Positions 14,626-21,133 of a DNA stretch of 21,133 nt are shown here, in pieces. Made by a program: the position numbers and the translations under genes. The notes under the pieces were generated by a model. That model was not told where the DNA came from. It ran no database searches and saw only the letters and a list, made by a program, of their open reading frames with translations. Source of the stretch: Deltaproteobacteria bacterium (GTDB lineage: Bacteria > Desulfobacterota > Desulfarculia > Desulfarculales > Desulfarculaceae); the NCBI GenBank assembly GCA_020444165.1, contig JAHLLK010000086.1:1-21133 (forward strand), given 5' to 3'. Position 1 is the first letter of the stretch. Every line of letters starts with the position of its first letter.

Positions 14626-14749
14626 GCCGGCACAGTCAGATGTTCGCCGGCAAGGCGACGGACAAGCGACAACCGGAGGCGTAGCCTTAGCTACGTCGAG
14701 GTTGGAGCGAAGGCCGCAACGCAGCCGGGGGGCATCTGGCGCAGCCGGC
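14626..14749 (-). repeat. Family 3 palindromic element, full copy, opposite orientation
   Basis: This is the reverse complement of 9069-9192 with about four differences and the same 124-base length. It starts 30 bases after the gspD stop codon, between gspD and the glycosyltransferase promoter. Its ability to fold could help end gspD transcription. Confidence 0.8.
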
Positions 14750-14779
14750 CCCCCCAGCCTCCCCGGTCCGCCACCCGGC

Positions 14780-17182
14780 CTACTGAGAGGCCGGGGCCGG
14801 CGTGGCCTCCGGCGGGGTGTCCGCGGCCGGAGCCTGGGGCGAACTGGTCACCGGGGCCACCGGAGACTCCCCCTCGGGCGTCGCCGGGAACTGTTCCGGG
14901 TTTTCGGGGATGCCCGGCTGCGGCGGCACCCATTGGGGACGGCCCACGCTCCCACTTTCCATGTTTTCCGGCCGCTTCCAGAAGGTGGGGCCGTGGCCCC
15001 GCTGGTAGGAGCGGAGCTGGTCGCCGAAGCGCTGGATCATGTTCTGGGCGTCGCGCATGTCGTGGATCACGTGCGGGGTCATGACGATGATCAGTTCGGT
15101 GCGTTTCTTGATGTCCTGCACCGTCTTGAAGAGGTAGCCCAACAGGGGGATGTCCTTCAGGAAGGGTACACCCGAGCTGGTGCCCTCGATGGTGCTCTCG
15201 ATGAGGCCGCCGATGACGATGGTCTGGCCATCCACGGTGATCACGTTGGTGGAGGCGGAGCGCTTCAGGAAGCTGGGGGACTCGGTGTCGCCAAAGGCGG
15301 TCTCGCTGACGCTGGAGACCTCCTGGTCGATGGTCAGCCGCACCAGGCCGGAGTTGTTGATGCGCGGGGTGACCGAGAGGATTACGCCGGTGTCCTTGTA
15401 CTGGATGGAGCGGTCGGTGATCTTGCGGCCCGTGCCGGTGGAGAGGTCCTCACTGGTGGTGAAGCTGGTGATGGTGGGGATCTCCTGACCCACGTTGATC
15501 TTGGACTCCAGGTTCTCGGCGGCCAGGAGGATGGGCGAACTGACCACGTTGATCTTGTTGTCCCGGGCCAGGGCCCGGAGCGCGGCCCGGATCTGGTTGG
15601 TGCGGGTGATGGTGTAGATGAGGCCTGAGGCGGGAATCAGGTCCGTGGCCTGGGTCAGGGTGCCCTCGGTGAAGGTGCCGTCACCCGGATTGCCCAGGGT
15701 CTGCCACTCCACGCCCAGGGTCATGCGGTCATCCAGGTTCACTTCGGCGATCATCACCTCGATGAGCACCTGTTTGGGGAACACGTCCAGCTTGGTGACG
15801 GTGCGCAGGAGTTCGTAGATCTTTTTGCGGGGCGCCCGGATCACGATGTTGTTGTTGGCCTCGTCCACCACGATGCGCACGCCCTCTTCCAGTTCGTGGG
15901 CCGTGGGTCCCGATACCTCCTGCTTGGGCTGGTTTTCCGAGCGCTCCTTGTCCCGCTGGGAACGGGTGGTGAGCCGGCCCTCCTGGTCAAAGCCGCCGGG
16001 GAAGGACAGGGGCTTCACGCTGGTGGGCGAGGTCTGGCCGGTTTTGCGCTGGCGGGGCGGGGTGGCCTCGCCGGAGCCGAAAAGGCCCACCAACACGCCC
16101 GCGATGTCCGCGGCGTTGGCGTGCTGGCACTGGTACACGTAGACCCCGATCTCCACCTCGCTGATCTGGCGGTCCAGATCCTGGAGCCATTCCTCCACTT
16201 TGATGAAGGCCTCGCGGTAGGTGCTGACCACGGCTATGGAGTTGAGGTCCACCATGGGGATGAGGTCCACCCACACCCCGCTGGCCGGCTTGGAGGGAAT
16301 GCCCATGGCCTCGAAAATGGACTTCAGGTCCTTGGCCAGGTTGCCGGCGTCCACGTGCTCCACGGGATAGATGCGGATGGAGACCCGGCGGGTGAGCGGC
16401 AGGTCCAAAAGGGTGATGAGCCGCCGCAGACTGGCCAGCTTCACGCCGGTGTCGGCCACCAAGAGGATGTTGGTGGGGCTCACCGCGATGACCTCGCCGC
16501 CGGCGCTGGAAAAGGGCTTGATGATCTTGGCCACGTCCGCGGCCGGGACGTAGCGGAGGTAAAAGATCTCCAGGCCGAAGCCTTCGGGCAGTTCCTCGCC
16601 GAAGCCGGTCAGATCCAGACGGGAGCCGCCGGGCAGGGTCTTGGCCTGCTGGATGGGCACCACCCGATAGACATCACCCTCGGTCAAAAGGGCGGCCTGA
16701 TTCAGGGCCAGGATGGTCTCAAACAGGTTCATGAGGTCCGAACCCTTGACCTCGCCGCCGCTGTGCAGGGTCACCGATCCCTTGACATTGGGATCGACGA
16801 TGACGTTGATGCCCAAGACGTCGGCAAAGACCCGGATGACCTCATCCAGGGGAGCCTTCTCGAAGTTGAAGATGTGGGCGCGGGCTTGCTCGCCGCCGGG
16901 AAGGGCCGGTCTGGCCTTGGACCCCGGGGGCATATACGGCGGAGAGGCGCTTTCCGGCTCCACAGGCGTGGTTTTGCGCCGGGCTTTCTTTTCCGGTTCC
17001 GCCGGCAGGGGGGGAGGCAGCTCACTTTTGCGGAAGCGCGGTTCACTGGGGAGATCCCAGGGGCCGGCGATGTCCTTTTCCTGTTGGGGTTCCTGGAGGT
17101 GCTGACAAGAGGCGAGAAGAGACAAAACCAGCAAAAGACAACCGAGGCCCAATTTGTACCGGCTGCGTGTAAAGTTGAGCAT
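14780..17182 (-). CDS. gspD: Type II secretion system secretin GspD
   Basis: The 800-residue protein forms the outer-membrane secretin channel of type II secretion. An N-terminal lipoprotein signal (KLGLGCLLLVLSLLASC, lipobox LASC with C26) suggests lipid anchoring. A Pro/Lys-rich linker (27-100) is followed by N0 (about 102-175, HIFNFEKAPLDEVIRVFADVLG...), N1-N3 repeats with a charged Ser/Gln-rich insert in N3 (about 395-450), and the secretin domain (about 470-725) ending in VPFLKDIPLLGYLF and ELIIVMTPHVI. A Pro-rich tail of about 60 residues follows. The frame is open to 17275, but the ATG at 17182 is preceded by GGAAAGG and gives a clean signal peptide. It is separated from gspL by an oppositely oriented gene, so it needs its own promoter. 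A related secretin of another system is less likely given gspK/gspL nearby. Confidence 0.93.
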   Translation of the reverse strand: MLNFTRSRYKLGLGCLLLVLSLLASCQHLQEPQQEKDIAGPWDLPSEPRFRKSELPPPLPAEPEKKARRKTTPVEPESASPPYMPPGSKARPALPGGEQARAHIFNFEKAPLDEVIRVFADVLGINVIVDPNVKGSVTLHSGGEVKGSDLMNLFETILALNQAALLTEGDVYRVVPIQQAKTLPGGSRLDLTGFGEELPEGFGLEIFYLRYVPAADVAKIIKPFSSAGGEVIAVSPTNILLVADTGVKLASLRRLITLLDLPLTRRVSIRIYPVEHVDAGNLAKDLKSIFEAMGIPSKPASGVWVDLIPMVDLNSIAVVSTYREAFIKVEEWLQDLDRQISEVEIGVYVYQCQHANAADIAGVLVGLFGSGEATPPRQRKTGQTSPTSVKPLSFPGGFDQEGRLTTRSQRDKERSENQPKQEVSGPTAHELEEGVRIVVDEANNNIVIRAPRKKIYELLRTVTKLDVFPKQVLIEVMIAEVNLDDRMTLGVEWQTLGNPGDGTFTEGTLTQATDLIPASGLIYTITRTNQIRAALRALARDNKINVVSSPILLAAENLESKINVGQEIPTITSFTTSEDLSTGTGRKITDRSIQYKDTGVILSVTPRINNSGLVRLTIDQEVSSVSETAFGDTESPSFLKRSASTNVITVDGQTIVIGGLIESTIEGTSSGVPFLKDIPLLGYLFKTVQDIKKRTELIIVMTPHVIHDMRDAQNMIQRFGDQLRSYQRGHGPTFWKRPENMESGSVGRPQWVPPQPGIPENPEQFPATPEGESPVAPVTSSPQAPAADTPPEATPAPASQ

Positions 17183-17293
17183 ACGCCTTTCCGCGAGCTG
17201 GGTCTCCGGCCAGAATCTGGACGAGTCCCGTGGGGGCTGCCACGCCATAAGCGTCCGCCTGTGGCCGAATATCACTCGGAATCCTAGACCGGC

Positions 17294-17322
17294 AGGTTAC
17301 CCCTATCGTTCGGCCTTGGCAA
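17294..17322 (-). promoter_or_regulatory. Candidate gspD promoter
   Basis: On the minus strand TTGCCA (17322-17317) is followed by 17 bases and TAACCT (17299-17294). A start near 17287 gives a leader of about 105 bases. The -10 match is weak. Confidence 0.3.
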
Positions 17323-17538
17323 TAATCCTTTTGGGGGGAAAAGCCGTACGCCGCTGAGAGATACGCCGGGTCGTCCCTGGGGGTCCCCGGCCTGGGTCAT
17401 GCGTTGCGCCTTCATGGCCCGGCCTTCATTTCCATTCAGACAAACAGGCTCATCATAAACGCCGCAGCCGGGCCGTTCAAGGAAAAATTCCCAATTGGCG
17501 AGGACTTGCCCGGCTTTCCCGCCCGGGCTTCCTCCAGC

Positions 17539-17567
17539 TTGACGCTCTCTCTCCACCAGCTTAAACT
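17539..17567 (+). promoter_or_regulatory. Promoter of the Ig-like lipoprotein gene
   Basis: TTGACG (17539-17544), a 17-base spacer and TAAACT (17562-17567) match sigma70 boxes at 5 and 4 of 6 positions. It lies in the least GC-rich part of the gap. The implied leader is about 200 bases, long enough for a structured regulatory element. Confidence 0.5.
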
Positions 17568-17774
17568 AGGCCGAAGGGGCACGGTGCACCTTTTGGCTCG
17601 CCCTTCCTCCTCCGGCGCCGGGATTCCCGCCGGCACAGCCGGAGGCCGGCCTCCCGGGCCGGGGCGCGCGAAAGAGGCCGGGGCCGCCCGCGGGGTGGGA
17701 ACGGCGACCGGCCGGACCGGTAGGCCGCAGACCCACGCCCCGGCTCACCCATAAACGGTTCAAGGCGGAAATTT

Positions 17775-18167
17775 ATGCGAATCACCCGAAGACTTGCTTG
17801 GGTTGTGGCCCTCTTGGCCGGCCTGGCGATTTTGCCCCTGGGCTGCGGCGGCAGCAACGAATCCACCGGCGGGGGAGGCACCCTGGGCTACACGATCACC
17901 CTGACCGTGACCAGCAATATTGTGCGGCAGTTGGGCGAAACCACCCTTTTGATCACGGTGCTCCGCAACGGCGAGCCGGTACCCGATGACACCGATGTGA
18001 CCCTCACCTCTTCCCTGGCGGGAACTCTCACCACGCCGGTCACCACGGTGAACGGCCGGGCCACCTCCGTCTTCACCGCGCCGGAGGACCGCGTGGGCAC
18101 CGCTCGGATCACGGCCAGTTCCCTGGGGGCCTTTGCCTGGGTGGATATCCTGGTCGTCGCGAATTAA
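17775..18167 (+). CDS. Small lipoprotein with a single Ig-like (Big_1/invasin-type) domain
   Basis: The 130-residue protein has a lipoprotein signal peptide: MRITRR, a hydrophobic core (LAWVVALLAGLAILP) and lipobox LPLGC with the acceptor Cys at about residue 24. A Gly/Ser-rich spacer (GGSNESTGGGG) follows. Residues 40-130 form one beta-rich domain of the bacterial Ig-like group 1 type: VTSNIVRQLGETTLLITVLRNGEPVPDDTDVTLTS, then VNGRATSVFTAP and GTARITASSLG. AAGGCGG before the ATG serves as ribosome site. It stands between gspL and gspD but on the opposite strand. It could be an envelope protein linked to secretion, a substrate, or an unrelated insertion; sequence alone does not decide. No Lys/Asp isopeptide pair can be assigned with confidence. 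Confidence 0.75.
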   Translation: MRITRRLAWVVALLAGLAILPLGCGGSNESTGGGGTLGYTITLTVTSNIVRQLGETTLLITVLRNGEPVPDDTDVTLTSSLAGTLTTPVTTVNGRATSVFTAPEDRVGTARITASSLGAFAWVDILVVAN

Positions 18168-18221
18168 GCCGTCCGACTCCGCCAATCCGTCGGGCCATAG
18201 CGCCCGAACTCCGCGACCGGA

Positions 18222-18242
18222 GCCCCGGCTCAGGGCCGGGGC
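18222..18242. terminator. Hairpin between convergent lipoprotein and gspL genes
   Basis: GCCCCGGC (18222-18229) pairs with GCCGGGGC (18235-18242) around TCAGG. It covers the gspL stop codon. A smaller CGGGC/GCCCG stem (18191-18206) precedes it. There is no T-run. Confidence 0.3.
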
Positions 18243-19945
18243 AACCCGGTGTTGCCCGGCGGTTCCGACCCCTCCGGCCCCCCACGCGCCGCGCGCCGCG
18301 CGGGACGGGGCGGCGGGGCGCCTTGCCGGGCCGAGGGCGGGGTGTAACCCGGGGGCGCGTTGATCACCCGGGTCGGCTGACTGCCCGGCCGGGGGAGGTT
18401 GTTCGACACCCCGGGCGGCGGGTTGCCCGGCCGTGGCGGCGCACCGCCCACCCCGGGCGGCGGGTTGCTCCCTCCGGGGGCGGGGAAAGCGGGCGGTGGC
18501 GCGGCGGCGGCGCCCTGGTCCCCCCCGGCGGTCAAAACCACCTTCCAATCCGTGCCGCTGCCGCCCAGCGGAGTGGGCTTTCCGGCCAGCCGCAGATGGG
18601 AGGCGTGGGCAAAGGCCCCTTCCAACTGCGCGGCGTTGGCCCCGGCCACCGCCAACTCCAGACGCTGGCCTTCCAAATCCAGGCTCTTGAGATAAGCCCC
18701 GGGCGGGAGCACCCGGGAAAGGGTGCTGAGGATCAGGGGGGCCAGATGCTTGGCCCGCTGCGCCTCCAACAGGGGGACCAGGCCCTCCCTTTGGCTTTCA
18801 AAGCGCTTGCGCTCCTCCCGGAGCTGGGCCAAGGCCTCCCGGAGGTCCGCCACCTGGACCTGGGCCGCGTGATAGGCCGCCCACTTGGCCCACAGGCCCT
18901 GGCCGGCCAACAGGACCAGGAGCACCAGGGCCACCGCTCCCAGAGCCACGGTGAGACCGGGCCTTTCCCAGAAGGTGGGCGCGGCGTGGATGGGCGAGAG
19001 GTTGAACAGGGGCCGCGGGGCGGCGGATTTCCCGGCCAGGAAGCCGTACAGGGCCAGGTGGGGCCAGGCCAGACCCGGGGGCAAGAGATCCTGGCGCCGG
19101 AGCCGGGTCACCGTGAGCCGGCGGCTCTCGGGCGGAGTGGCGCCCTCCGCTTCTTCCTTCTCGTCCCCGCTGGGCAAAAGCACTTCCCGCTCGTCCAAGC
19201 CCTCCATGGCCGCCGCGGCCTGCCGGCCGGCCAAAAAAACCTGGCGCGGCACGCCGGGCGGCGGGTTCTGCCAGGCTGAGGCGGCGGCCCGCTTGGCCAG
19301 GGCGCCCGGGCTCTCGTCTTTTTCAACGGAAACCACCCCGTGGGTCAGGAACTTGCCCTTGGCCAGGAAACACCAGGCCGCCTCGTCGGGCTCCAGGTCG
19401 ACAAACAACCCGTCCGCCGCCTTGCCCAGGAGCCGGGGCCAGGCCAGGCTCAGGTAGTCCCGCCGGAGATCCACCACCTTGGGCTGCAGACCGGCCGTGG
19501 CCAACAGGGCCAGCACCTGGTCCACCACTTCCCGGCGCGCCACCACCACCTGCCGGGCTCCGGCCCGGGCGGGGTCCGGGCGGAGGCTGTGGTAGATCTC
19601 ATCCCGGGGAAAGGGGCTGATCATGTCCAGGGGCAGCGGCGGGGCCGCGGACTTGCCCTTCTTGCCGCCCTTGGGCGGCGGCGGAATCCGCCCCCAGAGA
19701 CCCACCCGGTCCGGCAGGGCCAGGTAGACCTGGAAGGAGGCGGCCTTGAGGCGCCGCTTCAGCCCTTCCAAGGCCTGGTTCAGGGCCTCCGAGAGGCCCG
19801 GCTCGGCCAGCCGGTCCAGGGGGCAGGCAAAGCTGGCCTGCACGGCCGAGGAAGGCCGTCCCCGCCGCCAGGCCGCCATATGGGCTTCCTGGCCATCCAA
19901 GGTCACGCCGAGATAATAATTGGACTTACCTGCCAATATCTGCAT
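18230..19945 (-). CDS. gspL: Type II secretion system protein GspL (PilM/PilN-like), with Pro-rich C-terminal tail
   Basis: The 571-residue inner-membrane protein has the GspL layout. A cytoplasmic actin-like domain (about 1-310, comparable to PilM) would bind the GspE ATPase. A single transmembrane helix spans 331-352 (LTVALGAVALVLLVLLAGQG). A coiled-coil segment (about 362-395) leads to a periplasmic PilN/ferredoxin-like domain (400-473, with PPGAYLKSLDLEGQRLELAVAG). From 480 to the end it is unusual: a Pro/Gly/Arg-rich tail with two 14-residue tandem repeats of pattern NPPPGV-x4-PRPG (494-507 and 508-521). Its ATG overlaps the gspK stop by 20 bases with AAGGGAAG before it, so the two are coupled. 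No gspM follows; the next gene is on the other strand. Confidence 0.85.
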   Translation of the reverse strand: MQILAGKSNYYLGVTLDGQEAHMAAWRRGRPSSAVQASFACPLDRLAEPGLSEALNQALEGLKRRLKAASFQVYLALPDRVGLWGRIPPPPKGGKKGKSAAPPLPLDMISPFPRDEIYHSLRPDPARAGARQVVVARREVVDQVLALLATAGLQPKVVDLRRDYLSLAWPRLLGKAADGLFVDLEPDEAAWCFLAKGKFLTHGVVSVEKDESPGALAKRAAASAWQNPPPGVPRQVFLAGRQAAAAMEGLDEREVLLPSGDEKEEAEGATPPESRRLTVTRLRRQDLLPPGLAWPHLALYGFLAGKSAAPRPLFNLSPIHAAPTFWERPGLTVALGAVALVLLVLLAGQGLWAKWAAYHAAQVQVADLREALAQLREERKRFESQREGLVPLLEAQRAKHLAPLILSTLSRVLPPGAYLKSLDLEGQRLELAVAGANAAQLEGAFAHASHLRLAGKPTPLGGSGTDWKVVLTAGGDQGAAAAPPPAFPAPGGSNPPPGVGGAPPRPGNPPPGVSNNLPRPGSQPTRVINAPPGYTPPSARQGAPPPRPARRAARGGPEGSEPPGNTGLPRP

Positions 19946-20935
19946 CTTCCCTTACCGGTGCCTTGTGTTCCGGCGGCGTGTAGAACAAATCATCCACCCA
20001 AAAAAGCCGCTCGATGCGGCCGGCCGGCATGATGCGGACCACGGCCATCATTACGTGATGACCCCGACCCTGGGTCACCGTGCCCTCTGACACGATGGTA
20101 TAGGCCCGCGAGGGGGTTACGGTCAACAAGGGTCCCAGCCGCCGGTAGCGGGTGTCGCCGATTTCCCGGCGCACGTCGGTCAGCGACATGAAGGGACCCC
20201 GGCGCCGGGCCTCCAGGATCCGGAGCACCGTGTCCTCGTCGATCTCGGGCAGGCTCATGAGCACCTCGTAGGAGGCGGAGTTCACGTCCACCCGGCGGTC
20301 GCGGGTGTACACCGTGAAGATGTCCCACAAACCCACTCCCGGCTCCAGGCCCATCTCCCGGGCCTCGGGCCCCAGGCCGAACAACATGGAGCTGTTGATC
20401 CCTCTTATGAAGCATAACTCACCTGGGTTCTGAATGGGACCGTTGGGCGGCTGATAAGAAGGATCCAGCCGCCTATAGTAATCGGCTTCCGCTCCGTTGG
20501 CGCGGCGCAGGGCGTCCTGGTCCACCCAGTCCAGAATGGCGTCACCCACCTGCGCGGCCTCGTCCGAGGCCAGGCCCAGCATCGAGAGGGCGTTGTTCAG
20601 GACCGGCGCGGTGATGCGGTTCAGGTTCAGCTTGCCCTGCTCGTTGCGGATCTTGTAGCGGATCTGGCCCTGGTCGTTGGAGGTGGAGCGCCAGGTGCCG
20701 TCGGCCTGGCCCAGCCAGGGCCGGTGGTCGGCCCACTGCTGGGAAAGCTCCTGCTCGGCCTGGGCCAGGCCCTCCCGGGCCAGGAAGTAGGCCCGGGTCT
20801 TTTCCTCCAGGTAGATGGTGGAGCGCACTTCCACCTGGTTCACGAAACTGGCGCCCAAGGCGGCCAGGAACAACACCGCGATGAACCACAACACGGCAAC
20901 CAGGGCAAAGCCCCGTTGCCCCCGGGGGGGTTCAC
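19926..20935 (-). CDS. gspK: Type II secretion minor pseudopilin GspK, with an apparent frameshift at the start
   Basis: GspK caps the pseudopilus tip with GspI and GspJ. The conserved frame reads RGQRG-FALVAVLWFIAVLFL, a prepilin peptidase site (G/F) and hydrophobic helix lacking Glu at +5, as usual for GspK. It continues with the T2SSK alpha/beta domain and a helix-hairpin-helix-like part (DVNSASYEVLMSLPEIDEDTVLRILEARR). This frame has no ATG, GTG or TTG before the cleavage site and stays open to the window edge. The GTG at 20935, which overlaps a TGA (GTGA), is one base out of frame. One extra base in the run C7/G5 (20919-20930, minus strand) would give MNPPRGQRGFALV. The in-frame GTG at 20894 lies inside the transmembrane helix and cannot be the true start. 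The stop overlaps gspL by 20 bases. Confidence 0.82.
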
Positions 20936-21133
20936 CCGCGGCGGGCTCCGCCAGGCCGGGGCCAGGGACGGACCCGGCCGGCCAGGCTCCCCCGCGGGCC
21001 AGGGACGGCCCGCCCCCGCTCCCCGGACCACCGGGACGGGGGGCGGGGTGAGACCGGCGCGGTTCACCCGCGGCCGGTTCCGCCAGGCCGGGGCCAGGGA
21101 CGGACCCGGCCGGCCAGGCTCCCCCGCGGGCCA
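20930..21133 (-). repeat. Duplicated segment at the gspJ/gspK junction (72-base unit, 132-base period)
   Basis: Positions 21061-21133 and 20930-21000 are nearly identical: both run, on the plus strand, from GGTTCACCCGCGG to CTCCCCCGCGGGCC with only a few changes near GGTTC/GGCTC. The 60 bases between them are not part of the visible match. Each unit carries the same GTGA overlap. In the gspK frame both encode AWPAGSVPGPGLAEPAAGEP. The array may continue beyond the window. Confidence 0.75.
21064..21132 (-). CDS. gspJ: Probable 3' end of the upstream gene, likely gspJ (partial)
   Basis: The minus-strand frame entering from the right edge ends at TGA 21066-21064, which overlaps a GTG as GTGA. 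Only 22 Gly/Arg/Pro-rich codons are visible and no domain can be recognised. The gspJ assignment rests only on the usual J-K-L gene order. A second TGA in the same frame lies 132 bases further on (20934-20932). Confidence 0.25.
   Translation of the reverse strand, partial: GPRGSLAGRVRPWPRPGGTGRG

Larger units (their letters stand above)
17183..17774. other. Divergent intergenic region between gspD and the Ig-like lipoprotein gene
   Basis: The 592 bases hold the two candidate promoters and a GC-rich leader, 17574-17774, with several self-complementary stretches (GCCGG/CCGGC types). Short open frames exist on both strands (for example 17404-17754 + and 17284-17556 -), but they lack ribosome sites and family features, so none is called as a gene. 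Confidence 0.45.

Noticed and set aside
17340..17400. Possible TPP riboswitch (CTGAGA) or c-di-GMP riboswitch near gspD
   Set aside because: Only short motif fragments are present; the other conserved parts and the right order are missing on both strands.
1..21133. CRISPR array, tRNA, rRNA, integrase or transposase
   Set aside because: No regularly spaced direct repeats, cloverleaf, rRNA-like segment or recombinase motif was seen on either strand.

Overview
The window is a GC-rich bacterial chromosome segment with tightly packed genes. Ribosome sites are of the AAGGAGG type and GTG/TTG starts occur. The gene set suggests a delta-proteobacterium in the broad sense (Desulfobacterota-like): an FtsH-family protease, a Ser/Thr kinase fused to an Lcl_C/DUF1566 domain, a flavodoxin-SCP2 fusion, a stand-alone HsdR_N-like protein, tandem GT2 glycosyltransferases and a type II secretion cluster. 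No rRNA, tRNA, CRISPR, transposase or phage gene was seen. The taxonomic call is inference.

Layout, left to right. Positions 1-717 hold a multi-hairpin repeat, a likely terminator and a degenerate stand-alone receiver (+). Positions 862-2919 hold a minus-strand pair: a MerR-family regulator followed by a flavodoxin/SCP2 oxidoreductase, with an inverted repeat over the regulator's own promoter. Positions 3397-3690 encode a small DUF2267-like protein (+), convergent with ftsH (3751-5580, -). Positions 5951-8048 hold a minus-strand pair of metallophosphoesterase and Ser/Thr kinase-Lcl_C. Positions 8482-8997 encode an HsdR_N-like protein (+). Positions 9370-14508 hold three GT2 glycosyltransferases (-), probably for a surface polysaccharide. 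Positions 14780-21133 hold type II secretion genes (-): the 3' end of a probable gspJ, then gspK, gspL and gspD. A divergently oriented Ig-like lipoprotein (+, 17775-18167) sits between gspL and gspD.

The most unusual content is between the genes. Three repeat families were found by eye. (1) A tract of four consecutive hairpins occurs at 1-118 (-), 5703-5820 (+) and 8103-8264 (+), with a possible relic at 3263. Stem sequences differ between copies but pairing is kept, and the two complete copies are followed by a distant inverted repeat. (2) A 22-bp hairpin with a 2-nt loop, flanked by T-rich and G-rich arms, occurs at gene ends (four copies). One degenerate copy supplies the first codons of a glycosyltransferase. 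(3) A 124-bp imperfect palindrome occurs as two full copies in opposite orientation, differing at about four positions, plus a half copy.

The right edge holds a 132-bp-period duplication across the gspJ/gspK junction. It ends in a C7/G5 run (read on the minus strand) where a single base separates the gspK reading frame from a good GTG start. This could be a sequencing indel, a real frameshift or a slippage site.
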